From Capnocytophaga sputigena (GTDB lineage Bacteria; Bacteroidota; Bacteroidia; Flavobacteriales; Flavobacteriaceae), in assembly GCF_900446695.1 (NCBI RefSeq), contig NZ_UAVP01000009.1:2501-66500 (forward strand): a DNA stretch of 64,000 nt, given 5' to 3'. Each line of letters begins with the position of its first letter. Within the stretch, counting starts at the first letter, position 1. The translations under genes and the position numbers were made by a program. The notes beneath the pieces are model-generated. The model searched no databases and was not told the origin of the DNA. It worked only from the letters and a program-made list of their open reading frames with translations. Positions 44,269 through 52,103 of the stretch are shown piece after piece.

Positions 44269-45123
44269 TTATAGACAATGTTTTTCCTCTTCTATAAACT
44301 CTTTTATATGCCTCTTAGCTTTCCAGCCAAGTTCTTCTGTTTTTTTAGTAACCACTTCAGCAGTCATACGGTTGCCTTTGCGTTCAGGCAACATTTGTAT
44401 CTCTCCACCAAATAACTGTGCAATTTCTAATACTGTATAAGTCTCAGGACTACCAATGCCATAGCCATCACCCTTGCCCTTCTCACCTACGATGAGTAGT
44501 CCATCTACAATATCGTCTATGTGGGTGAAATTGCGCTGTTGGGTACCAGGACTCACTACCGTTAGGGGCTCTCCTTTCTTCATTTTTTCAGTAAAAAGAG
44601 CTATGAGGGTAGCGTATTTACCGGTGCGTATTTCTCGTTTGCCATAGACATTGTAAAAATATACAATGGCATATTCTAATCCATACCAATTACCATAGTT
44701 CTTAACTAATTCGGTATTAGAGGATTTGCTCCACGCATAGGGGCTTTGATCTTTGCCTATACCACCATCACCAAATTTAGTGCTACTGCCTGCATAGACG
44801 AGTTTACACCCGCGTTTACGGCAAAACTCTAATACTTTCAGCGTACCTATTTTGTTGAACAATAGAACTTTGTCTATATCGTCGAAACTCTGTTCTACAC
44901 GAGAATATTCCCCTAAATGGTAAATTAAATCGGGGATGAAATTGATCAACTCAAAAATGTGTTCGGTACTACCTTCTATGTAGGTTACTCCTGGCACGTG
45001 GTTGTCTCGGCTTCCGGTAAAGTAATTGTCTAATGAATAGACATCGTTTTGAGGGTCTTTAGCTAGGGCTTCACAAAGGTTTGAGCCTACAAAGCCAGCT
45101 CCTCCTGTTACTAATATTTTCAT
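44269..45123 (-). CDS. NAD-dependent sugar epimerase/dehydratase
   Basis: 284 residues, extended SDR fold with GGAGFVGSNL (residues 7-16), YHLGEYSRVEQSF, GSSTKFG and SPYAWSKSSN (catalytic Tyr/Lys). It resembles UDP-glucose 4-epimerase and dTDP-glucose dehydratase relatives, but it is shorter. The nucleotide sugar is unknown. Placed between ugd and ddhD, so it may act on UDP-glucuronate or be part of the dideoxyhexose route. Confidence 0.85.
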   Translation of the reverse strand: MKILVTGGAGFVGSNLCEALAKDPQNDVYSLDNYFTGSRDNHVPGVTYIEGSTEHIFELINFIPDLIYHLGEYSRVEQSFDDIDKVLLFNKIGTLKVLEFCRKRGCKLVYAGSSTKFGDGGIGKDQSPYAWSKSSNTELVKNYGNWYGLEYAIVYFYNVYGKREIRTGKYATLIALFTEKMKKGEPLTVVSPGTQQRNFTHIDDIVDGLLIVGEKGKGDGYGIGSPETYTVLEIAQLFGGEIQMLPERKGNRMTAEVVTKKTEELGWKAKRHIKEFIEEEKHCL

Positions 45124-45306
45124 TGTGCAAATGCAGAATTAAAATGAGATTTATCAGTGGGCTCAGAGAGACTCTGAGAAATTTAGATGATTGGGCAATT
45201 TTATAAAACAGAATATCAGTTTATTAGAGTTTGACAAAGCTTGAGCTATATGGGAGCTGTGAGAGCTGTGAGAGCTATGGGAATTGTGGGAACTCTCACC
45301 TAACTA

Positions 45307-46626
45307 CTAAACTCCTATTTGTATATATTCCCAGCCTTTTTGGGGTAACTCAAAGGCATTGTATTGGTTACGACCGTCAAAGATTACTTTTTCGTTTAGT
45401 AATTTGGCTATTTCATCGAAATCGGGGACGCGAAATTCTTTCCATTCGGTAAGTAAAATGAGGGCATCAGCTCCTTTTAGAGCTTCGTATTTGCTCTCTA
45501 CATAAGTAACCTCTACATCTTTTAGGTAACATACTTTTGCCTCGTGAACTGCTTTGGGATCGTAGGCTTGTACTTTAGCACCGCGTTTCACCAATTCCTT
45601 AATGACGTAAATTGCAGGTGCTTCGCGCATATCATCAGTTTCGGGCTTAAATGAGAGCCCCCATACAGCAAAGGTTTTACCACTGAGGTCTTCTCCATAT
45701 TTGGCAACCACTTTTTGGGCAATCACATATTTTTGTCGGTTGTTCACCTTATCAACGGACTCAATGAGTTCTGCCTTGTAATCAACCTCTTCGGCTAATT
45801 TTTTTAATGCCAATACATCTTTTGGGAAGCAGGAACCTCCATACCCACAACCGGGGTAAATAAAACTATAGCCTATACGGCTATCAGATCCTATCCCGAT
45901 ACGCACTTTGTTTACATCAGCCCCTACACGCTCACAGATATTGGCGATCTCGTTCATAAACGATATTTTAGTAGCGAGCATAGTGTTAGCAGCATATTTG
46001 GTCATTTCAGCTGAGCGAATGTCCATTATGATCATCCGTTCGTTTTGCATATAAAACGGGCTGTAGAGTTCTTTCATCTTCTTGAAAGCATGTTCGTTAT
46101 CGGCTCCAATTACCACGCGATCAGGCTTCATAAAGTCTTCAATAGCTTTACCTTCTTTTAAAAACTCGGGATTGGATACTACGTGAAATTTGTAATTCAC
46201 TCCGCGTTTATCTAAGGCAGTTTGTACAGTAGCACGCACTTTGTCGGCTGTACCTACAGGAACGGTAGATTTATCGACTACTATGAGTTCTCCTTGCATC
46301 GTTTCGCCTATTGCTTGGGCTACTGAAAGTACATATTGCAAATCGGCAGACCCATCATCGCCCATAGGCGTTCCCACAGCAATGAAAGCAACCTCGGCAT
46401 CTTTGATAGCTTCGGCTATATCAGTTGTAAAAAACAAGGTTTGATGAGCTACATTGCTCAGTACCATCTCTTCCAATCCAGGTTCGTAGATGGGGATAAT
46501 CCCTTGTTTGAGTTTGTTTATCTTTTCAGTATTGACATCTACACAGGTTACTTTATTACCCATTTCGGCAAAGCAAGTGCCTGATACTAAGCCTACATAA
46601 CCTGTGCCTATAACTGCTATCTTCAT
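45307..46626 (-). CDS. ugd: UDP-glucose 6-dehydrogenase
   Basis: Oxidises UDP-glucose twice to UDP-glucuronate. 439 residues. IAVIGTGYVGLVSGTCFAE (NAD fold), VGTPMGDDGSADLQYV, GYGGSCFPKD with the catalytic Cys266, and WGLSFKPETDDMREAP. First gene of the polysaccharide operon, behind a good promoter. The 183-base gap to the next gene holds short GAGAGCTGT-type tandem repeats near 45250-45290. Confidence 0.96.
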   Translation of the reverse strand: MKIAVIGTGYVGLVSGTCFAEMGNKVTCVDVNTEKINKLKQGIIPIYEPGLEEMVLSNVAHQTLFFTTDIAEAIKDAEVAFIAVGTPMGDDGSADLQYVLSVAQAIGETMQGELIVVDKSTVPVGTADKVRATVQTALDKRGVNYKFHVVSNPEFLKEGKAIEDFMKPDRVVIGADNEHAFKKMKELYSPFYMQNERMIIMDIRSAEMTKYAANTMLATKISFMNEIANICERVGADVNKVRIGIGSDSRIGYSFIYPGCGYGGSCFPKDVLALKKLAEEVDYKAELIESVDKVNNRQKYVIAQKVVAKYGEDLSGKTFAVWGLSFKPETDDMREAPAIYVIKELVKRGAKVQAYDPKAVHEAKVCYLKDVEVTYVESKYEALKGADALILLTEWKEFRVPDFDEIAKLLNEKVIFDGRNQYNAFELPQKGWEYIQIGV

Positions 46627-46655
46627 ATATGAATTTCTGTATTACGATTTGGGTG

Positions 46656-46686
46656 CAAAAATACGAATAATTTGTCAATTAGCAAA
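46656..46686 (-). promoter_or_regulatory. Promoter of ugd and the polysaccharide operon
   Basis: On the minus strand TTTG (46686-46683), 19 nt, then TATTTTTG (46663-46656), 30 nt before the ugd start. A second TTG (46678-46676) is nearer than usual. Confidence 0.72.
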
Positions 46687-46704
46687 TTTGTGAATTAGTA
46701 AATT

Positions 46705-48015
46705 TTAACAATTTGTAATGGGTTCTCCATACAAATCGTAATCTGCAGCCTCTATAATTTTAACATCAGTAAAATCGCCTATTTTCACATAGTGTTTTTT
46801 AGCGTCGATGAGTACCTCGTTGTCTACATCGGGGGAATCATATTCGGTGCGCCCTACAAAGTAATTGCCTTCTTTGCGGTCGATGAGGCAACGAAAGACT
46901 TTTCCTACTTTCGCTTGGTTCAATTCCCACGATATTTGCGATTGCAATTCCATAATTTCATTGGCACGTTGTAGCTTTACTTCTTCAGGTACATCGTCGG
47001 CTAACTCATAGGCTGTAGTATTCTCTTCGTGGCTATAGGTAAAACAACCGAGGCGATCAAAACGCATTGCTTTAACAAATTCTTTAAGTGCCTGAAAATC
47101 TTCTTCGGTTTCGCCAGGGTAACCTACAATCAATGTGGTGCGTATTGCCATTTCGGGGACTGCCTCGCGGAATTTTTTGAGGAGCTTGGTGGTCTTCTCT
47201 TGGGTGGTGCCGCGTTTCATACTGGTGAGAATCTTATCGGAAATATGCTGTAGTGGGATATCTAAATAATTACATATCTTAGGTTCGGCTTTCATCACTT
47301 CAAGCACGTCCATTGGGAAACCTGTGGGGAAGGCGTAGTGAATGCGTATCCACTCAATCCCTTCAACTTTTACCAAGGCGCGCAATAGGTCGGCAAGAGC
47401 GCGTTTTTTGTATAGGTCTAAGCCGTAATAGGTGATATCCTGAGCGATGAGAATGAGTTCTTTTACACCTTTGGCAGCGAGTTTTTCGGCTTCGGTTACC
47501 AAATCCTTAATGGAGGTAGAGATATGAGCGCCACGCATTAGTGGAATAGCACAAAAACTACAAGGGCGGTCGCATCCTTCGGATATTTTAAGATAGGCGT
47601 AATTTTTAGGTGTAGTAGTGAGTCGTTCGCCTATGAGTTCGTGTTTATAGTCGGCGCCGAGAACTTTGAGTAGAGCAGGTAATTCGCTAGTGCCAAAATA
47701 TTGATCAACATCGGGGATTTCTTTTTCTAAATCTGGTTTATAGCGTTCGGAAAGGCAGCCCATTACAAAGACTTTATCCACTAATCCTGCTTCTTTTTGC
47801 TGCACATAGTCTAATATGGTGTTGATGCTCTCTTCTTTGGCGTTGTTGATAAACCCGCAAGTGTTGATAACCACTATGTTACCTTCTTTTTCGTGTACTA
47901 CTTCCTTGCCACCAGCCTTTAACTGTCCCATTAGCACTTCGCTGTCATACACGTTTTTAGAGCAACCAAGGGTTACCACATTGATAGTATTCTTTTTTAT
48001 TGATCTTGTTCGCAT
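46705..48015 (-). CDS. rimO: Ribosomal protein S12 methylthiotransferase RimO
   Basis: Radical-SAM enzyme that methylthiolates an aspartate of ribosomal protein S12. 436 residues. The N-terminal cluster domain has Cys18 (LGCSKN), Cys53 and Cys87. The radical-SAM motif CDRPCSFC has Cys148, Cys152 and Cys155. The TRAM domain is at the C-terminus (RCLIDRKEGNYFVGRTEYDS). The S-E-G-C-D form and the LGCSKN start separate it from MiaB. Own promoter at 48037-48067. Confidence 0.96.
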   Translation of the reverse strand: MRTRSIKKNTINVVTLGCSKNVYDSEVLMGQLKAGGKEVVHEKEGNIVVINTCGFINNAKEESINTILDYVQQKEAGLVDKVFVMGCLSERYKPDLEKEIPDVDQYFGTSELPALLKVLGADYKHELIGERLTTTPKNYAYLKISEGCDRPCSFCAIPLMRGAHISTSIKDLVTEAEKLAAKGVKELILIAQDITYYGLDLYKKRALADLLRALVKVEGIEWIRIHYAFPTGFPMDVLEVMKAEPKICNYLDIPLQHISDKILTSMKRGTTQEKTTKLLKKFREAVPEMAIRTTLIVGYPGETEEDFQALKEFVKAMRFDRLGCFTYSHEENTTAYELADDVPEEVKLQRANEIMELQSQISWELNQAKVGKVFRCLIDRKEGNYFVGRTEYDSPDVDNEVLIDAKKHYVKIGDFTDVKIIEAADYDLYGEPITNC

Positions 48016-48036
48016 TCTTCAGTTTGTTTCAGGGCG

Positions 48037-48067
48037 CAAAAGTACGGATAATTTGTCAATTTGCCAA
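48037..48067 (-). promoter_or_regulatory. Promoter of rimO
   Basis: On the minus strand TTG (48067-48065), 20 nt, then TACTTTTG (48044-48037), 22 nt before the start codon. Confidence 0.75.
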
Positions 48068-48090
48068 TTTGCTGATTATTTGTATCTTTG
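48060..48090 (+). promoter_or_regulatory. Divergent promoter with no gene behind it
   Basis: TTTG (48060-48063), 19 nt, then TATCTTTG (48083-48090) on the plus strand, overlapping the rimO promoter. The next plus-strand gene begins 485 bases on, after repeats. Confidence 0.55.
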
Positions 48091-48107
48091 CGGCGAGGTT
48101 TAGGTGA

Positions 48108-48151
48108 TAGGGGTCAGGGGACAGGTGTCAGGGGACAGGTGTCAGGGGAAT
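48108..48151 (+). repeat. G-rich short repeats (GGGG-ACAGGTGTCA)
   Basis: Three units of the type (G)TCAGGGGACAGGTG follow one another. Related G-rich text occurs at 27577-27594 and 49679-49720, and on the other strand at 10-46. Confidence 0.8.
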
Positions 48152-48224
48152 GAGTTTTTGGGGTGCTCTGAGGGTATCTGAGAAACGCTGATGTTTAGAA
48201 AGTCTCCCGTGAATTGCGCGAATT

Positions 48225-48326
48225 TTCACCTGACGGTGATGTTGTGATAAGGGGGGAGTGTCTTGGAGAAACTAGGAGAATCTCGGAGGGGGATTGTTAT
48301 AGAAAAGGCTGCCTAAGGGTTTAGAC
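48225..48326 (+). repeat. Dispersed intergenic element, copy 1
   Basis: Runs from a TTCACC-TGAC-GGTGA hairpin through GTTGTGATAAGGGGGGAGTG to GCTGCCTAAGGGTTTAGAC. Nearly the same 100 bases occur at 51933-52054. Its right end carries a hairpin (GCTGcCTAA/TTTAGaCAGC). Confidence 0.9.
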
Positions 48327-48354
48327 AGCTTTTGGTAATTATTACTTGTGAGGT

Positions 48355-48437
48355 TTAGTTTTGGAATTTGTAACCTACACCAATTTGGAATACACGGTTT
48401 TTGAATTTCATAGGAAAAATAAAGTAAATACTCTCCC
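48355..48437 (-). pseudogene. C-terminal remnant of an outer-membrane beta-barrel protein
   Basis: The minus strand reads ESIYFIFPMKFKNRVFQIGV and then GYKFQN before a stop. Alternating hydrophobic residues and a terminal aromatic position are those of the last two strands of an outer-membrane barrel. The stop is followed on the minus strand by a hairpin (48330-48308) with a T-rich end, as expected of a gene's 3' end. Everything before it is replaced by repeat sequence. From 48438 to 48574 only dispersed repeat fragments (CACGAATTTTCACGAATTTG, GCAGCTGGCGCTGCTGGAT) are seen. Confidence 0.6.
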
Positions 48438-48574
48438 ACGAATCTCACGAATTTTCACGAATTTGAGATTATATAAAATTCTTTATATTATTTAGAATAT
48501 TATCTCACGAATTGGCAGCTGGCGCTGCTGGATTTACATAGATTGTATAAAACAATATGATATTTTTTTAACAG

Positions 48575-49726
48575 ATGAACATAGCTTTTGATGCCAAACG
48601 AGCTTTTCATAACTTTCGCGGTTTGGGTAACTACAGTCGCGACTTGATTCGTATGCTCCAAGAGCATAAGGTTGGTCATTTGTACCTATTCAACCCTCAA
48701 AAACGCAAATTTTTAGGAGTGAAAATTGATGAAAATACTACTGAAATCACTCCTCAATCTTTCTTCTGGCGCAGATTCAAAAGTCTTTGGCGCAGCTTGA
48801 AAATCACTGATATAGCTAAAAAACTCCCTATAGATATCTATCACGGACTTTCGGGAGAAATTCCCAAAGGTATTGCTCAGCATTTGCCGACGGTAGTAAC
48901 TATTCACGACCTTATTTTTATGCGCTACCCCCAATGGTATTCGTATTTCGATAGAAAAATTCACTATAAAAAGTTTCTTTATGCTGCCCAAAACGCCCAG
49001 CATATCATTGCTATTAGCGAACAGACGAAACGCGATATCATCACTTATTTGGGTGTTCCCGAAGAAAAAATTACGGTAGTATATCAGGGTTGTCACAAGG
49101 CGTTTAAAAACACTTATACTTCAACAGAAAAAGCGGCTATACGCGAAAAATACCAACTTCCTGATCGTTTTGTGCTGAATGTGGGGGCTATTGAGTCTCG
49201 CAAAAATGCTCTTGAAATAGTGAAAGCGATTGAACCTCTTGAAGATATGTCGCTTGTATTGGTAGGCAAGCCCACTCAATACTACGAGGAGATAAAGAGG
49301 TATAGTGAGTTGCATAACCTCAGTGAACGTGTGCAGTTGCTCAGCGGCGTATCAATGGAAGATTTGGCAATTATCTACCAGTTGGCAACGGTGTTCTGTT
49401 ATCCCTCAGTGTTTGAGGGTTTTGGCATTCCTATCATAGAAGCCTTATTTTCTAAAACGCCCGTTATCACTTCCAAGGGCAGTTGTTTTCCCGAAGCAGG
49501 AGGGGGTCATTCTATCTATGTGAATTTAGACCGAGCGGCTACCGAAATACGCGAGGCTATAGTGAACATCATTACCGATGAAGCGTTGCGTACGACGATG
49601 ATTACCGAGGGCTACCACTATGCACAACGCTTTACTGATGAGGCTGTATTTCAAGAGTTGATGAAAGTTTATGATCAGGTGTTAGGGGATAGGTCTCAGG
49701 TCTCAGGTGTTAGGGTTCGCTTGTGA
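48575..49726 (+). CDS. Family 4 glycosyltransferase
   Basis: 383 residues. AFDAKRAFHNFRGLGNYSRDLI (GLGNY), HGLSGEIP, VTIHDLIFMRYP, LNVGAIESRKN and PSVFEGFGIPIIEALFSKTPV place it in GT4. It stands alone, on the strand opposite to its neighbours. The last dozen codons (GDRSQVSGVRVRL) are read from a G-rich dispersed repeat, and the gene overlaps the convergent sialate O-acetylesterase gene by 17 bases. Confidence 0.92.
   Translation: MNIAFDAKRAFHNFRGLGNYSRDLIRMLQEHKVGHLYLFNPQKRKFLGVKIDENTTEITPQSFFWRRFKSLWRSLKITDIAKKLPIDIYHGLSGEIPKGIAQHLPTVVTIHDLIFMRYPQWYSYFDRKIHYKKFLYAAQNAQHIIAISEQTKRDIITYLGVPEEKITVVYQGCHKAFKNTYTSTEKAAIREKYQLPDRFVLNVGAIESRKNALEIVKAIEPLEDMSLVLVGKPTQYYEEIKRYSELHNLSERVQLLSGVSMEDLAIIYQLATVFCYPSVFEGFGIPIIEALFSKTPVITSKGSCFPEAGGGHSIYVNLDRAATEIREAIVNIITDEALRTTMITEGYHYAQRFTDEAVFQELMKVYDQVLGDRSQVSGVRVRL
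49679..49720 (+). repeat. G-rich dispersed repeat at convergent gene ends
   Basis: GTTAGGGGATAGGTCTCAGG, TCTCAGGTGTTAGGGTT: related to 48108-48151 and 27577-27594. Both the glycosyltransferase and the sialate O-acetylesterase genes stop inside or beside it. Confidence 0.7.
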
Positions 49727-51779
49727 AGGTACTGGCTGGTAAGTTGGCTTCGTTTACTAAATTGCCGTCGGTCACGGGGCTAAAGCCATAGCGCACCATT
49801 TTGGGAGTACTTACTTCCTCACTCGTTACTTTCACTTCTTCGCCTATAACTTCGGCTGTTGCTGGATAGAAAATCCCATTATCATCAGAAAGTTCAAAAC
49901 CGCGCAAGGTTTTACCATCGGCGGAGTGCATTCCTTGGGCATAATCAAAAGTAACCGTAGCGACTTTTCCATTGAAAGTTGCTGAACGAAACAAAGGTCC
50001 TGAAGGGAGTACTTTTCTGCCATACGTGTCGGCTAACGCCCATTGTGCTAAACGCTCGCCAATGGGTTGTTTGTTTTTGGGGTGTACATCGGTGGGGTGA
50101 CCATAATCGTAGGATACTGCCATTCCACTGTGAGGCACTACCTTCATCAATCGGCGCTGACTTTCTCTAAACCAACCCCACGACGGACGGTTGATACTCG
50201 ATAGCTGCACGTAATAGAAAGGCAGTTGGGGATTGTTAAACTCAGTGCGCCAACTTTTTACTAACAGTGGAAACAACTTGCTATGTGCATCTTTGTTATG
50301 CGCATTGGATTCTCCTTGATACCAAATCACTCCTTTGATAGGATACTTCGCTAAGGGCAATATGCCTGCTTCAAATAGATACGCAGGCTCATAGGGGTGT
50401 CGCTGTAATTTATCGGTAGCTTTAGCGATATTCTCGCCTGCACGCTGGCGCACCCAATCCATTATAAAATCGTTTTCACGCCAATTGTTGAGGATACGCG
50501 GAAAGTCGTATTCCAATGTACGGCGGTCTATCCACGATTCGGTAGGTGAGCCACCTACGGCATTGCAGATGAGCCCTATAGGCATATCCAAATCTTTTTG
50601 AAGGGTACGTCCAAAGTAATAGGCTACTGCCGAAAAAGCACGTACGGTTTTGGGGGTACAGACTTCCCATTGAGCGGGTTTATAGTACTGCAACACATTG
50701 ATAGAATCCAAGGCAGAAAGCTCCCAAGCGTTAGCATTATCAGTGCGCCAACGGGCTTCCATATCGAACAAGCGGATGTTAGGATTTTCGGCTTGAGGGA
50801 TATCTCTTTCGCCCGTTGAGGCTTGGAACATTTCAAACTCCATATTCGATTGTCCTGAACAAAGCCATACTTCACCAGCTACTACATTCTTAAAAACGCG
50901 TTTTTCCTTACCGGCAGTAATTTGCAAAGTGTAAGTTTCTTTGGCAGCAAGCGGCGCTAAGGTTACTTGCCATTTGCCATTGCTATCGGCAGTGGTGTTG
51001 AGTTGCTGTTTGCCTATTGTTACAGTGATTTTAGTGCCTGCATTAGCAATACCGTGCAAAGGCAGCGACTGCCCGTGTTGCAATACCATATTATCGGAAT
51101 AGATTTCAGGGAGTTGCAAGCCTCCATAGTTGCCTGTAATAGCACCAAAGACTACTTGCGCCAAGATAGCTGCCCCTTGTGCATTAGGGTGTACAGCATC
51201 GGGGAGCATTTGTGGGAAGTGGTAGAGCGGCTCGTGAAAATCAATGAGCTGAGCGTTTGTTTGCTGAGCAACGAGTGCAATGGCTTGTTGTATTTCGGCG
51301 TGCCAATCGCGTGTTCCCGATTCAAAACGGTGGTGGCGATGCGATAGCGGACTCATACGTGCGATGACGATGCGTGCTTTAGGGTTTGCTTTTTTTAAAG
51401 AAGAGATAAGAGTGAGATAATCTTTTACAAAATCGTTGCGGTGGTTAGGCCAGTTACGTGGGTCGGTATCGTTGATGCCCAAGTGAATCACAACGATATC
51501 GCCTGCAAAAGCAAGGGCTTTTTGGTATTCCTCTTGCTGAATATAAGGGCGATGTCCCTTGCTGAGCAAAGTCGCTCCTGAATGACCGAAATTGCCTACC
51601 TTATAACCTTTACCCAACAAGCGTTGTAACACTGAAGGGTAACTATTTTGTTCGCGATTTTCGATGCCATAGCCATAGGTAATACTATTGCCTACGCAAG
51701 CTACTTTGATAGTTTTTTGCTGTCCCCAACCTAAAGAGCCAAGCACTAAGGCACTGATAAAGAGGAGTTGTTTTTTCAT
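49710..51779 (-). CDS. Two-domain esterase: SGNH plus sialate O-acetylesterase
   Basis: 689 residues with a signal peptide (cleavage near LGWGQ). Residues 25-215 form a GDSL/SGNH esterase domain (CVGNSITYGYG, GHSGATLL, HLGINDTD, DAVHPNAQG). Residues 225-690 form a sialate O-acetylesterase domain (SDNMVLQHGQ, GEVWLCSGQSNMEF with the nucleophile Ser, CNAVGGSPTESWI, GVIWYQGESNAH). Probably removes acetyl groups from sialic acids or other host-glycan sugars in the periplasm. It is the last gene of the foraging cluster. Confidence 0.92.
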   Translation of the reverse strand: MKKQLLFISALVLGSLGWGQQKTIKVACVGNSITYGYGIENREQNSYPSVLQRLLGKGYKVGNFGHSGATLLSKGHRPYIQQEEYQKALAFAGDIVVIHLGINDTDPRNWPNHRNDFVKDYLTLISSLKKANPKARIVIARMSPLSHRHHRFESGTRDWHAEIQQAIALVAQQTNAQLIDFHEPLYHFPQMLPDAVHPNAQGAAILAQVVFGAITGNYGGLQLPEIYSDNMVLQHGQSLPLHGIANAGTKITVTIGKQQLNTTADSNGKWQVTLAPLAAKETYTLQITAGKEKRVFKNVVAGEVWLCSGQSNMEFEMFQASTGERDIPQAENPNIRLFDMEARWRTDNANAWELSALDSINVLQYYKPAQWEVCTPKTVRAFSAVAYYFGRTLQKDLDMPIGLICNAVGGSPTESWIDRRTLEYDFPRILNNWRENDFIMDWVRQRAGENIAKATDKLQRHPYEPAYLFEAGILPLAKYPIKGVIWYQGESNAHNKDAHSKLFPLLVKSWRTEFNNPQLPFYYVQLSSINRPSWGWFRESQRRLMKVVPHSGMAVSYDYGHPTDVHPKNKQPIGERLAQWALADTYGRKVLPSGPLFRSATFNGKVATVTFDYAQGMHSADGKTLRGFELSDDNGIFYPATAEVIGEEVKVTSEEVSTPKMVRYGFSPVTDGNLVNEANLPASTFTSEP

Positions 51780-52103
51780 TTGGTTGTAAATTGAATGCTA
51801 TTCAATTACAAAAGTACAAATAATTAATGAATTGGAAAATTTTATTTCTAAAGAATCATTAGAGCTTGTGTTTTAAAGGTCTAAGTTTTGTTCTCTCATA
51901 AAAGTCGTTATTTTTTTATTGTCTCACGAATATTCACCTGACGGTGATGTTGTGATAAGGGGGGAGTGTCTCGGAGAAACTAGGAAAATCTCGGAGAAAC
52001 TAGGAAAATCTCGGAGGGGGGATTGTTATAGAAAAGCTGCCTAAGGGTTTAGACTTTGGCAAAGTGTAGCGATGCAAAAATTGCAAATATTAATTAGAAA
52101 ATT
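51780..52103. other. Intergenic region carrying dispersed element copy 2
   Basis: No gene seen. It is taken up mainly by the repeat at 51933-52054 and A+T-rich flanks. The text ACTTTGGCAAAGTGTAGCGA (52053-52072) also occurs near 62970. Confidence 0.7.
51933..52054 (+). repeat. Dispersed intergenic element, copy 2
   Basis: Same order of blocks as 48225-48326, in the same orientation. It has an internal duplication of an 18-bp block (TCGGAGAAACTAGGAAAA, twice from 51971), which copy 1 lacks. Confidence 0.9.
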
